Counted from the first letter of the stretch, positions 26,137-35,041 are shown. The stretch: 64,000 nt of DNA from RYN-230 sp963841695 (GCA_963841695.1 CAWJDQ010000002.1:682001-746000), one strand, 5' to 3'. Notes: generated by a model not told the origin, from the letters alone. A program made the numbers and translations.

Positions 26137-27120
26137 ATGCATTCGTCGGTCGCCAGGACGCGTCGCCGCGCGTGGCTCCCCGTAGTGTCGGGCTCACTTC
26201 TCGTCATTCTGGCCGTGGCGGGCTGCAGCACGTTCACGCCCGCCAGCCAGCATTCGGCGGCCTCGCCCACGGGCAGCGCGTCCGGGCAGGCGAGCGCTTC
26301 GCCCAGCCCGAGCCCCAGCCCGACGCCCACGGTGTGCGCCCGGAACGCGCCTGGCTTCCCGTGCATCATGCGGAACCGGATCAAGGAGATCCGCGGCTAC
26401 ATGCGGCATCTGCCCGGGTCCATCGGCATCGTGATCTACGACCGGCAGAACGGGGCGACCTGGGAGAACGCCAACGCTGACGTCGCGTACCCGGCCGCGT
26501 CCACGATGAAGCTGGCCATGATGACGGACATCCTGCTGCGCCAGGACGCCGGCAGCATCAGCCTGACCAGCGCCGACCGGGAGGCGATGTTCCAGGCGCT
26601 GTACACCAGCAACGACGACGACGCCAACTACCTGTGGAACAAGTACGAGGACGGCAGCTTCCTGGGCCGGATCCAGAAGTTCGGCATGACCGGCGCCCGG
26701 TTCACCTCCTCGGTACCCAACTGGGGCTTCATGTACTGCACGCCCGAGGACCTGGACAACCTGATGAATTACGTGCTCAAGGACGCCCCGGCCAACGTGC
26801 GGAATTACCTGGTCTACCGGCTCCAGCATGTGGCCGCGCTCGACCAGCAGTGGGGCGTGTGGGGCGCGGGCCCGGAGAACCACCCGGGCAACAAGGACGG
26901 CTGGGAGCAGGACGGCAACATCTGGATCACCAACACCGTGGGGTTCGCGGGCCCGGACCAGGAGTACACGATGGCGATCATGTACAACCTGGAGGGTTTC
27001 GGCGGGGTCGGGGACGCCGGGTTCAAGTACGGCACCAACAAACTGACCCAGATCGCGTCGATCCTGTTCCAGGGCCACCACACCGCGGCGCCCACCCCAC
27101 AGGCCTCCGCGGTGCCGTAA
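26137..27120 (+). CDS. Beta-lactamase-fold serine hydrolase lipoprotein
   Basis: 327 residues from the ATG at 26137. Lipoprotein signal with lipobox LAVAGC (Cys30), then a Ser/Pro/Thr-rich linker to about residue 65. The C-terminal domain has the class A beta-lactamase/transpeptidase layout: SxxK as Ser122-T-M-Lys125 (AASTMKLAMM), an SDN-like YTSNDDDAN segment, and a KTG-like box reading NKDGW with aspartate in the middle, followed by the strand NIWITNTVGF. Members act on peptidoglycan peptides or on beta-lactams outside the membrane. The altered KDG box and the absence of a clear omega-loop ExxLN make true beta-lactamase activity doubtful. It has no operon partner. Confidence 0.8.
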   Translation: MHSSVARTRRRAWLPVVSGSLLVILAVAGCSTFTPASQHSAASPTGSASGQASASPSPSPSPTPTVCARNAPGFPCIMRNRIKEIRGYMRHLPGSIGIVIYDRQNGATWENANADVAYPAASTMKLAMMTDILLRQDAGSISLTSADREAMFQALYTSNDDDANYLWNKYEDGSFLGRIQKFGMTGARFTSSVPNWGFMYCTPEDLDNLMNYVLKDAPANVRNYLVYRLQHVAALDQQWGVWGAGPENHPGNKDGWEQDGNIWITNTVGFAGPDQEYTMAIMYNLEGFGGVGDAGFKYGTNKLTQIASILFQGHHTAAPTPQASAVP

Positions 27121-27148
27121 CCCGGGGCTGGCGGGCGGGATCAGCGGC

Positions 27149-27982
27149 CTAGGGCTTGCGGCCTACCGCGCAGTAGGTGGGCAGGCGGGCTGAGCCGAAC
27201 GGCTGCTGGGGTCCCGGGTGCCAGTGCCCCAGCGGCACCACGCCAGGGTCGATGAGGTCCATGCCGTCGAAGAACCGGGCCACCTGGGCCCGGCTGCGGG
27301 GCGTGATCGGGACCGCGGACCGCTGGTTGTAGCGCTCGGTCCCCGCCGCGACCAGCCCGGTCTCGATGTCGCTGGAGGCATGGGACAGGGCCAGGTAGCT
27401 GCCGGACGGCAGGGCGTCGATCAGCCGTGAGGTGATCGTGTACGGCTCGTCGGCGTCCGGCACGAAGTGGAGCACGGCCAGCAGCATCACCGCGACCGGC
27501 TGGCTGAAGTCCAGCGTCCGCGCCGCCTGGGCCAGGATCTGCTCGGTGTCCCGGAGGTCGGCGTCAACGTAGGCGGTTCGCCCGTCGGGCCCGCTGGTCA
27601 GCAGCGCGCGGGCGTGGGCCAGCACGATCGGGTCGTTGTCCACGTAGACGATCCGCGCCTGCTGGTTGGCCCGCTGGGCCACCTCATGGGTGTTGTTCGC
27701 GGTGGGCAGCCCCGTCCCGATGTCGAGGAACTGGCTGATGCCCCCGCTGGTGGCCAGGTAGTGCACGGCGGCCGCGAGGAACGCGCGGCCCGCCCGGGCG
27801 ACCATCGCCATGGTGGGCATGACCTCGAGGACGCCCTCGCCGGCCACCCGGTCGGCAGCGAAGTTGTCCTTGCCGCCGAGGAAGTAGTCCCAGATCCGCG
27901 CGGGGTGGGCCACGCTGGTGTCAAAATCGAGCGTCCCCGCAGGGCCGCCGGCCGCCGGGCCGGACGTCTCATCCGCCGCCAT
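27149..27982 (-). CDS. S-adenosyl methyltransferase family protein (former DUF574)
   Basis: 277 residues from the ATG at 27982, preceded by GGGAGGGG. The family signature is very clear: DTSVAHPARIWDYFLGGKDNFAADR at the N-terminus, SAM motif FLDIGTGLPTANNTHEVAQ, IVYVDNDPIVLAHARALL, AYVDADLRDTEQIL, LLAVLHFVPD, and the ending TYCAVGRKP. These enzymes are numerous in filamentous actinomycetes. Structures show SAM binding but natural substrates are mostly unknown. A monocistronic minus-strand gene between the serine hydrolase and a small Cys-rich gene. Confidence 0.92.
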   Translation of the reverse strand: MAADETSGPAAGGPAGTLDFDTSVAHPARIWDYFLGGKDNFAADRVAGEGVLEVMPTMAMVARAGRAFLAAAVHYLATSGGISQFLDIGTGLPTANNTHEVAQRANQQARIVYVDNDPIVLAHARALLTSGPDGRTAYVDADLRDTEQILAQAARTLDFSQPVAVMLLAVLHFVPDADEPYTITSRLIDALPSGSYLALSHASSDIETGLVAAGTERYNQRSAVPITPRSRAQVARFFDGMDLIDPGVVPLGHWHPGPQQPFGSARLPTYCAVGRKP

Positions 27983-28114
27983 CGCGCCCCTCCCGGTGAC
28001 CGGCCCGGCTACGGGCGCAGGCGGGCCTGCGCCCCGGCCGGGCCGCCCGGCCAGGGCGGGCAAACGCGTGCAGAGTGACCATCCGCAAACTATACGGGCT
28101 GACGGCCAGGGCGG

Positions 28115-28351
28115 TCAGGACGCGGCGGCCCGCTCCGCGCCCAGATCCCGCGCGTCCCCGGCACCGTCGCAGCAGCCGTCTGCCTCAGCGCAGGAGATCA
28201 CGAACCCGTGCAGCTCGGCGGCCAGCCGGCAATCCGGGTCGTCCGAGCAGTCCGCGGCGCCATCCAGGTGCACGATCGCGGTCCCGTGGCAGTGCTCCAG
28301 GTCCTGCTGGCACTCGGCGCACACTTCGATGATCACAGCTGACTCGGGCAT
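28115..28351 (-). CDS. Small cysteine-rich protein, probable metal binder
   Basis: 78 residues from the ATG at 28351, placed 5 bases after an AAGGAG site. It has nine cysteines and three histidines, in the order CAECQQDLEHCHGTAIVHLDG, ADCSDDPDC, VISCAEADGCCDG. The spacing suggests zinc or Fe-S coordination. Similar short CAEC...CHG proteins are frequent in actinomycetes but lack a known role. No neighbour gives a clue. Confidence 0.65.
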   Translation of the reverse strand: MPESAVIIEVCAECQQDLEHCHGTAIVHLDGAADCSDDPDCRLAAELHGFVISCAEADGCCDGAGDARDLGAERAAAS

Positions 28352-28427
28352 CACGGCTCCTTCCGAGTCTGCTCTATCACCGCCAGCCGACAGTCGCAGC
28401 GCGCCGGGCCGGCCGGGCGCAGATTCC

Positions 28428-29450
28428 TCAGGAAATCTTCCGTGCGCCCCGCTTCGGGCGGCCGGCCGCCTGGATCGCCTTGATCAGGTCCGGCTTGGAC
28501 ATCTTCGAGCGGCCGGGGACGCCCAGTTCCGCGGCCCGGGCCAGCAGGTCCGCCTTGGACAGCGCGCTCAGGTCCGGCGGCGCGGACGCCGCGGGCCGGC
28601 CGGAGCCAGGCGGGCGGGAACCAGGTCCCCGGGTGCTGGTCCCGGAATCGCCGGTCTCGCCGCCGGCCGCAGCCGGGCCCATCTTCGCGACGGACGCCTC
28701 CAGGGCCGCCATCAGGTCGATGACGTTCGACTTGGGCCGCTCCGCCTCGAACACCACCGCCTCGCCTTCCCGCTTGTGCTCGATCAGCTCCTCGACCCGG
28801 GACCGGTAGGTGTTGTGGTAGTCCGCGGGCTCCCAGGGCACGGTGAGCGACTCGACCAGCCTCTTGGCCACCTCCAGCTCACGCCCGGCGAAACTGGCGT
28901 CCTCGGGCAGGGTCTCCAGTTCCTCCCGGGGCGAGCGGATCTCGTCGGCGAAGTACATGGTCTCCAGGACCAGCACGTCGTCCCCGGGACGGACGGCCAC
29001 CAGGTGTTCCTTGTCCCGCAGGACCATGGTGGCGATGCCCACCTTGCCGGTCTCGTGCATGGCCTGCCGGAGCAGCGCGTAGGCACGGTCCGCGCCCTTG
29101 CCGCGCGGGGCAAGGTAGTAGGTCTGCCGGAAGTGCACCGGGTCGATCTCGTCCAGCTCCACGAAGTCGCTGATCTCGATGGTCTCCGATTTGCCCGGGG
29201 CCGCCTCTTTCAGCTCGTCCCGGGTGACCACGACGTACTCGCCGCCGCCCAGCGGGAACCCGTTGACGATGTCCTGGGTCGCGACCTCGTCCCCGGTGAC
29301 CTCGTCGACCTTTTTGTACCGGATCCGGTGCGAGGTGCCCTTGTGCAGCTGGTTGAAGTGGATCGTCTGGTCCGCGGTGGCCGGGTACAGCCCCACAGGG
29401 ACGTTCACCAGCCCGAAACTCAGGAACCCCGACCAGATGGAACGCGCCAT
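28428..29450 (-). CDS. ku: Non-homologous end joining protein Ku with C-terminal SAP-like extension
   Basis: Homodimeric ring that binds DNA ends and recruits ligase LigD in bacterial NHEJ. 340 residues from the ATG at 29450. The Ku core covers about 1-255: MARSIWSGFLSFGLVNVPVGLYPAT, FNQLHKGTSHRIRYKKVDEVTG, EISDFVELDEIDPVHFRQTYYLAP, ALLRQAMHETGKVGIATMVLR. After a Gly/Pro/Ser linker, residues about 293-335 form a SAP/Rho-N-like helical motif (LSKADLLARAAELGVPGRSKMSKPDLIKAIQ) and a lysine/arginine tail. Extended Ku tails of this kind bind DNA in actinobacterial Ku proteins. No ligD lies in the window. Confidence 0.95.
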   Translation of the reverse strand: MARSIWSGFLSFGLVNVPVGLYPATADQTIHFNQLHKGTSHRIRYKKVDEVTGDEVATQDIVNGFPLGGGEYVVVTRDELKEAAPGKSETIEISDFVELDEIDPVHFRQTYYLAPRGKGADRAYALLRQAMHETGKVGIATMVLRDKEHLVAVRPGDDVLVLETMYFADEIRSPREELETLPEDASFAGRELEVAKRLVESLTVPWEPADYHNTYRSRVEELIEHKREGEAVVFEAERPKSNVIDLMAALEASVAKMGPAAAGGETGDSGTSTRGPGSRPPGSGRPAASAPPDLSALSKADLLARAAELGVPGRSKMSKPDLIKAIQAAGRPKRGARKIS

Positions 29451-29551
29451 GCTCTCTCCCCGGCTGAGCCGCGTCGTGGATCTTGAATTCTATCTGGCGA
29501 CCCTCCGATGACCAGGGACTACCTACCCGGCGGGGGCGGACATAAGGCGCC

Positions 29552-29581
29552 CCCGGGACCATGATCCGTCCCGGGGGCTGG
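29552..29581 (-). terminator. GC hairpin downstream of the DUF6458 gene
   Basis: Perfect 11-bp stem gcccccgggac / gtcccgggggc with an 8-base loop, starting 24 bases after the stop of the minus-strand DUF6458 gene and before the ku start. Strong predicted stability; no T run. Confidence 0.6.
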
Positions 29582-29604
29582 CCTGGCCTGGCGCTGCGGA
29601 CGGG

Positions 29605-29850
29605 TTAGAGCGGTGGCTCGGTGTAGCGGCGCTCCTCGTACACCTCGGTCGCGGTGGGGGTCCTGGTCGTGGTCACCGTCCGGCGCCGGCGCCCGAACAT
29701 CCACACCAGCGAGACGATCAGGCCGACGGCGCCCGCGATCATCAAGATCACTCCGATGAGCTGCAGGTTTACCGACGCTGGCGAGTAGCTGATGGCAAAC
29801 TTCAAAATCGCGCCGATCACGATGAGCGCGACGCTGCCGCCGTAAGTCAT
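29605..29850 (-). CDS. DUF6458 family small membrane protein
   Basis: 81 residues from the ATG at 29850, with GGAGG about 8 bases upstream (a TTG two codons earlier is less likely). Two transmembrane helices (about 5-23, GGSVALIVIGAILKFAIS, and 30-50, LQLIGVILMIAGAVGLIVSLV) are followed by a basic RRRR cluster and a cytoplasmic tail with EERRYTEPPL. This is the typical pattern of the actinobacterial DUF6458 family. Function unknown. Confidence 0.8.
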   Translation of the reverse strand: MTYGGSVALIVIGAILKFAISYSPASVNLQLIGVILMIAGAVGLIVSLVWMFGRRRRTVTTTRTPTATEVYEERRYTEPPL

Positions 29851-29944
29851 GGGCAACTACCTCCCGTAGCCGAGAGCCCGTAACCGCCAGCTTCCCCGCG
29901 GTGGCCCGGGCACACATCCCCCGGCCGGATTCCTGCCCGCATGC

Positions 29945-31207
29945 TCACTCCGCGTGCAGCAGCGGCGGCACGGCCGGCACCGGCAGCGGCGCACCCGGCG
30001 CCAGCACCGGCAGGTCCACGGCCACCAGGTCCGGGTAGATCAGCCCGCTGCCGGTGTTCAGCACGACCACCTCGTCGCTGGCGGCCAGCCAGCCGGACTC
30101 ACGGAGCTGCCGGACGGCCGTGACACAGGCGGCCCCCTCGGGACAGATCAGGCTGCCCTCCAGCCGGGCGATCTCGCGCTGGTCGGCGAGCAGTGCCTCG
30201 TCGTCCACCGCGACGGCGGTCCCCCCGGTCCCCCGCACCGCGTCGAGCACCAGGAAATCGCCGAGCGCCTTGGGGACCGTGATGCCGAACGCGACCGTGC
30301 GGGCGTCCGGCCAGGGCTGGCTCTCGGCGGCGCCGCTGGCGAACGCCGCCACGATCGGGGCGCAGCCGCTGGCCTGCACCGCGACCAGCCGGGGCAGCTG
30401 GCCGTCGACCCAGCCGAGCTCACGCAGTTCCCGCAGCGCCTTGTGGATGCCGATGATGCCCACCCCGCCCCCGGCCGGGTAGACGATCACGTCGGGCAGC
30501 CGCCAGCCGAGCTGCTCGGCGATCTCGTAACCCATCGTCTTCTTGCCCTCCAGCCGGTAGGGCTCGCGGAGGGTGGACACGTCCTGGTAGCCAGGGCGGC
30601 CGGGCAGCGCCGCGGCGATCATCGCGCCCGCGTCCCCGATGAGCCCGTCCACCAGGTACAGCTCCGCGCCAGCCGCCGCGCACTCGGCGTGGGTGACCGG
30701 CGGCGCCGCGGCGGGCATCACGATGAGGCTGCGCAGGCCCGCCCGGGCCGCGTAGGCCGCCCAGGCCGCGCCCGCGTTGCCGTTGGTGGGCATGGCCACG
30801 CCGGTGACGCCGAGCTCAGCGGCCCGGGACACCCCCACGGCCGCGCCGCGGGCTTTGAAGGTGCCGGTGGGGGTGAGCCCCTCGTCCTTCATCCAGAGCC
30901 GGGGCACGCCGAGCGCCTGGCCCAGCCGGGGCAGCGCCAGCAGCGGGGTCATGCCCTCGCCCAGGCTCGCCACCCGGCCGGCACCGGTCACCGGCAGCAG
31001 CTCGTGATAACGCCACAGGTCGGGCGGCCGGGCCGCGATGTCCTCGCGGCTGAGTTGCGCGCCGACTCGCTGGATGTCGTAGCGGGCCAGCAGGGGCGAC
31101 CCGCAGGAGCAGGTGCCCTGCACCTGGCCGGCGTCGTACCGGGCGGCGCAGCGGGAGCATTCGAGATGCGAGAGGGCAGAGTAGGACACGACGGTGTTCA
31201 TGCCCAT
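29945..31207 (-). CDS. thrC: Threonine synthase (PLP-dependent)
   Basis: Converts O-phosphohomoserine to threonine in the cytoplasm. 420 residues from the ATG at 31207 (another ATG at 31201). An N-terminal rubredoxin-like zinc ribbon (CSRCAARYDAGQVQGTCSCG) precedes the fold-type II PLP domain: SLGEGMTPLLALPRLGQ, GLTPTGTFKARGA with the PLP lysine, PTNGNAGAAWAAYAARAGL, and VYPAGGGVGIIGIHKALREL with the phosphate-binding glycines. The family also contains threonine dehydratase-like and cysteate synthase-like members, so a specialised paralog is possible. It is not next to hom or thrB, and is divergent from the ABC/histidine kinase gene. Confidence 0.88.
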   Translation of the reverse strand: MGMNTVVSYSALSHLECSRCAARYDAGQVQGTCSCGSPLLARYDIQRVGAQLSREDIAARPPDLWRYHELLPVTGAGRVASLGEGMTPLLALPRLGQALGVPRLWMKDEGLTPTGTFKARGAAVGVSRAAELGVTGVAMPTNGNAGAAWAAYAARAGLRSLIVMPAAAPPVTHAECAAAGAELYLVDGLIGDAGAMIAAALPGRPGYQDVSTLREPYRLEGKKTMGYEIAEQLGWRLPDVIVYPAGGGVGIIGIHKALRELRELGWVDGQLPRLVAVQASGCAPIVAAFASGAAESQPWPDARTVAFGITVPKALGDFLVLDAVRGTGGTAVAVDDEALLADQREIARLEGSLICPEGAACVTAVRQLRESGWLAASDEVVVLNTGSGLIYPDLVAVDLPVLAPGAPLPVPAVPPLLHAE

Positions 31208-31473
31208 CAACGAGCGTTCTCATCACCAGCACCAGGAGAACCGTGGGCAGCAGCATGATCCGTACCTGATCATGCCCGTCGCCTGCCAGCAGGGCCAGGC
31301 AGTCGTCGCTGCTGCCGTGGGCGTACTCCGGTACGGAGTCAAGCGCCCGGCGCCAGGTGGCCCGGCAGTCCGGTGGCGCCCGATCAGCGGGTGATGTCCC
31401 GATAGGTAGTGAGCAGCGGCGATGTCGGCGAGAATGTACCCATGACCGCCCCCAGCCGGCCTCTGGTGCGCCC

Positions 31474-34038
31474 GTGCAGCCAGCGCCCGCGCCGCTAGTA
31501 CCGGAGCCGCGCGTCCCGGGGACACGGGCGCCCGTGCAGCTCGCCGTGTCCGGGCTCCGGGTCCGTTACGGGCCGCTGACGGCCCTGGACGGGGTGGATC
31601 TGACCGTCCGCGCCGGTGAGCTCGTCGCCCTGGCCGGTGAGAACGGCGCGGGCAAGAGCACCCTGATCCGGTGCATCGCCGGGGACATCGCCCCGACCTC
31701 GGGCGTGATCGCGCTGGACGGGCGGCCGGTGCCGCCCGATCCGCAGGGCGCGAAGCGCCAGGGCATCTCGGTGGTCTGGCAGGACCTGGCCCTGTGCGAC
31801 AACCTGGACATCGCCTCGAACGTGATGCTCGGCCGTGAGCACCGCCGCCAGCTGTTCTCCGCGATCCGGATGCGCAGCGACGCCGCGGCCATCCTCGGGG
31901 AGCTGGGCGTGCCGCTGCACGACCCGGAACGCTCGGTCCGGTCCCTGTCCGGTGGCCAGCGCCAGCTGGTCGCGGTGGTCCGCGCCATGGCACACCGGCC
32001 GCGGCTGCTCCTGCTCGACGAGCCGACCGCCTCGCTGGGCGTGCAGGAATCAGCCCTGGTGGAGGACCTGATCGCGCGGGTCCGCGCGCAGGGCACCACG
32101 ATCATCCTGGCCTGTCACGACATCAGCCAGATGTTCCGGCTGGCGGACCGGATCGGGGTGCTGCGGTACGGCAGGCTCATCGCCGAGGTGGCCCCCAGCG
32201 AGGTCCATCCCGGGGATGTGGTGGCCCTGCTGTCCGGCCAGGAGGTGGACGCCTCGGCGCGGCGGCAGCTGACCCGCCTGCACGGCCTCACCGACCGGCT
32301 CGTGTCGGCGGACCCGTCGTCCAGCCTGTCCCTCATCCTGTCCGCGCTGGGCGCCGCGCTGGGCAGCGAGCGGCTGTCCATCCACCTGCTGACCGGGTCC
32401 AGGCTGGTGTGCGCGGCCTCCCTGGGCCTGGCGCCGCCGCTGCTGTCCGCCTGGTCCGAGCTGCCGCTGGGCCCGGCCGGCGGTCCCGTCGGGCTGGCCG
32501 CGGCCGCGCAGTGCCCGGTCATCCAGGAAGACGTTCAGGTCGGAGCGGCCTGGCGGGCTTTCGCCCCGGAGGCCAGGTCGGCGAAGGTGGCCAGCTCGTG
32601 GTCGGTCCCGGTGCTGGGCCCGGGCGGGATCCTGGGCGTCATCACCGTGTTCCGGGCCACCGCGGGCAAGCCGCAGCGCGACGACCTCGACCTGGCCACC
32701 CTGTACGCCGGGTACGCGGCGGGCGCCATCGAACGGGACCGGCTGCTCGACGAGGTCACCTCGCGCAACCGGGTGCTCGAGACCATCCGGGAGATGCTGG
32801 AGACCCTGGCCGGCCCGACACCCGTCGCCGACGGGCTGGCCATCGCCCTCCAGCTGCTCCGCCGGGGCCTGGAGGCCGACGAGGTGGCCCTGATCGTCCA
32901 GCCGCCCGGCGCGGCACCTGCCTGCCGGGCGGCCGCCCTCCTCGACGACCCGGGCGGGGCCGCGGGCCGCGGGCCGGCGGACGGCCCGCCCGCGACCGCG
33001 AGCCTGGCCGCCCTGCAGGCCGCCGGGTCGGCGCTCAGCCGGCCCGGCCAGGACGTGGCCGCGCAGCCCAGCCGGGATGGCGACGAGCGGCTGCTCTCGG
33101 TGGCCTTCCCGGCGCCCGGCGGGCAGGCCGCGCTGGTCGCCCGCTGGCACGAGAGCCCGCTGCCCGCGGACTCCGCGGCCCTGCTGGAAGACGCCGCCCA
33201 CTCGCTGCGGCTGGCGCTGGAACGGGAAGAAGCCTGGTTCGCCAACCAGGAGACGTCCGCGCTTCGCCGGTCACGCGAACTGCAGCGCGGCTTCCTGTCC
33301 CGGCTGAGCCATGAGCTCCGCACCCCGCTCACCGCGATCCGGGGCTACGCCTCCAGCCTGCTGCAGACCGACGTGAGCTGGGATCAGGACTCCGAGCAGC
33401 GCTTCCTGACCCGGATCGCGGCCGAGTCGTCCCGGCTCGGCCGCCTCGTGGACGACCTGCTGCGCTTTTCCGCGATCGAGTCCGGCGTCCTCCAGCTCCA
33501 GCCCGACTGGTGCGACATATCCCTGGTGCTCGACGCCGCGATCGCGTGCCTGCCGCCTTCCGGCGCGCTGCTGGTCGGCGTGCGGTGCGCGCCCGGCCTG
33601 CCCGCCATCTGGGCTGACCACGATCGGCTGGAGCAGGTGTTCGTGAACCTGCTGGCCAACGCGGTCGGCCATAACCCGCCAGGTACCCGCGTGGCGGTCA
33701 CGGCGAGCCTGGAGGGCCCCGATACCGTGCTGGTGAGCGTGACCGACAACGGGCCCGGGATGCCCGCTGACGTCGCGGCGGCCCCGTTCGAGCCGATGCG
33801 CCGCCATCGCTCCCCCAGTTCCGGGTCCGGCCTGGGGCTGTCCATCGCCCGGGGCATCGTCGAGGCCCACGGCGGCCGGATAGAGCTGGCCCAGCCGGGC
33901 CCGGGCACCTGCTTCCGGATTTACCTGCCCGTGGAAAACCCCGAGCACCCGGCCCCGGACACCGCAGCCCCGGGCGGCCGGCCAGAGACCGGGACGGCGG
34001 GCGGCACCGCGCCGGCCGCGGCGAGGGGAGCCAGCTGA
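31474..34038 (+). CDS. Fusion of a sugar-type ABC ATPase, GAF-like regions and a sensor histidine kinase
   Basis: A single frame of 854 residues from GTG 31474. The start is uncertain: an ATG at 31442 is out of frame. Residues about 22-250 form a complete ABC ATPase of the ribose/xylose importer type, with Walker A GENGAGKST (Lys61), Q-loop VVWQDLALCDNLDI, signature SLSGGQRQ, Walker B LLLLDEPTASLG and H-loop LACHD, all catalytic residues present. About 270-420 and 430-590 resemble GAF domains. About 600-820 is a histidine kinase core: H-box RLSHELRTPLTA (His613), N-box NLLANAVGH, G-boxes DNGPGM and GSGLGLSIARG. No transmembrane helix is seen, so it must reach the membrane through a partner. 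The response regulator gene follows after 1 base. Likely a sugar-transport-linked sensor (inference). Confidence 0.87.
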   Translation: MQPAPAPLVPEPRVPGTRAPVQLAVSGLRVRYGPLTALDGVDLTVRAGELVALAGENGAGKSTLIRCIAGDIAPTSGVIALDGRPVPPDPQGAKRQGISVVWQDLALCDNLDIASNVMLGREHRRQLFSAIRMRSDAAAILGELGVPLHDPERSVRSLSGGQRQLVAVVRAMAHRPRLLLLDEPTASLGVQESALVEDLIARVRAQGTTIILACHDISQMFRLADRIGVLRYGRLIAEVAPSEVHPGDVVALLSGQEVDASARRQLTRLHGLTDRLVSADPSSSLSLILSALGAALGSERLSIHLLTGSRLVCAASLGLAPPLLSAWSELPLGPAGGPVGLAAAAQCPVIQEDVQVGAAWRAFAPEARSAKVASSWSVPVLGPGGILGVITVFRATAGKPQRDDLDLATLYAGYAAGAIERDRLLDEVTSRNRVLETIREMLETLAGPTPVADGLAIALQLLRRGLEADEVALIVQPPGAAPACRAAALLDDPGGAAGRGPADGPPATASLAALQAAGSALSRPGQDVAAQPSRDGDERLLSVAFPAPGGQAALVARWHESPLPADSAALLEDAAHSLRLALEREEAWFANQETSALRRSRELQRGFLSRLSHELRTPLTAIRGYASSLLQTDVSWDQDSEQRFLTRIAAESSRLGRLVDDLLRFSAIESGVLQLQPDWCDISLVLDAAIACLPPSGALLVGVRCAPGLPAIWADHDRLEQVFVNLLANAVGHNPPGTRVAVTASLEGPDTVLVSVTDNGPGMPADVAAAPFEPMRRHRSPSSGSGLGLSIARGIVEAHGGRIELAQPGPGTCFRIYLPVENPEHPAPDTAAPGGRPETGTAGGTAPAAARGAS

Positions 34039-34039
34039 G

Positions 34040-34747
34040 ATGCACAAGCAGGCCGGGACCACGCGGGCCCTGGTGGTCGAGGACGACCCGAACATCGTGG
34101 ACCTGATCCGGTCCAACCTCTCCGTGCGGGGGTTCGACACCGTGGTCTCCGTCAACGGGCTGCGCGCGCTCAACCTGCTGGAAACCGAGGAACCCGACAT
34201 CGTGCTGCTCGATCTCATGCTCCCCGAGATCGACGGGTTCGAGCTGTGCCAGCTGATCCGGGAACGGTCGCCGGTGGCCATCATCGTGGTCTCCGCCCGC
34301 GGCGGCGAACGGGACAAGGTCACCGCGCTGAACATGGGCGCGGACGACTACCTGACCAAGCCGTTCAGTATCGAGGAACTGCTCGCCCGGATCACCGCCA
34401 CCCTCCGCCGCACCCGGCCCCCCGAGACCGCCCCGCAGAGCATCCCGCCCGTGATCACCATCGGCCAGGTGGAGATCGATCTGGCCAGCCAGCAGGTCCG
34501 CCGGGACGGGGTGGCGGTCCATCTCACCCCGACCGAGTTCGCGCTGCTGCGCGAGCTGGCCATCAACCGCGGGAAACTGCTGACCCACGCGCACCTGCTG
34601 CGCCGGGTCTGGGGCCGCGGCTACGAAACCGAGACCGAGTACGTGCGGGTCTATATCCGCCGGCTGCGCGCCAAGCTCGAGACGGATCAGAGCGAGCCGG
34701 TGATCCTCACCCAGCCGCGGGCCGGCTACCGGATCGCCGCCGACTGA
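34040..34747 (+). CDS. OmpR/KdpE-type response regulator
   Basis: 235 residues from the ATG at 34040, directly behind the ABC-histidine kinase gene, so cognate. Receiver domain: acidic pair VVEDD (about 13-16), phospho-acceptor Asp58 in IVLLDLMLPEIDG, switch serine in VVSARGG, Lys107 region GADDYLTKPFS. The receiver reads most like KdpE. The C-terminal winged-helix domain (about 140-233) has LTPTEFALLRELAINRGKLLTHAHLLRRVWG and VYIRRLRAKLE. It should bind direct repeats near sigma-70 promoters. The downstream sugar ABC transporter is the obvious candidate target. Confidence 0.93.
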   Translation: MHKQAGTTRALVVEDDPNIVDLIRSNLSVRGFDTVVSVNGLRALNLLETEEPDIVLLDLMLPEIDGFELCQLIRERSPVAIIVVSARGGERDKVTALNMGADDYLTKPFSIEELLARITATLRRTRPPETAPQSIPPVITIGQVEIDLASQQVRRDGVAVHLTPTEFALLRELAINRGKLLTHAHLLRRVWGRGYETETEYVRVYIRRLRAKLETDQSEPVILTQPRAGYRIAAD

Positions 34748-35041
34748 GCCGGCGGCGCCGCGGCCGCCCCGCCGCTGTACTTTACCCAGCCTTTACATCG
34801 CGCTGATCTCGGCCCGGTCTCGGGCGGATCTCGCGTCAGACACAGATTCGAATGTGAGCGATAACTATATCCGGGACCCGAATGTTGTTAATGCTTTTTT
34901 CACGACGTTACAGAAATGTTTACGGCCCTGTTTATCCCTGTCGTCCTACTGTTTTCCCAGATAGATGGGGGCGTGCCGTCCGGTGCTTTGTCGCTGGCTC
35001 GCCCGCCCCGACATGTCCCCGCCCACAGCGAGGTGGTTCCG
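34748..35041. promoter_or_regulatory. Regulatory region ahead of the sugar ABC transporter, with 11-bp direct repeats
   Basis: No gene. At 34780-34785 and 34791-34796 the hexamer ctttac is repeated with an exact 11-base period, the spacing expected for tandem OmpR-family half-sites on one face of DNA. Further down (34870-34960) is the most AT-rich stretch of the neighbourhood, with gttac...gtttac motifs at 34906-34924, which fits promoter DNA. Together they make an autogenous link between the response regulator and the transporter plausible. Confidence 0.45.

Noticed and set aside
31442..31495. ATG at 31442 as start of the ABC-histidine kinase gene
   Set aside because: It is out of frame with the ABC domain and stops after 17 codons. 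It would need a frameshift to be used, so I placed the start at the in-frame GTG 31474 with doubt.
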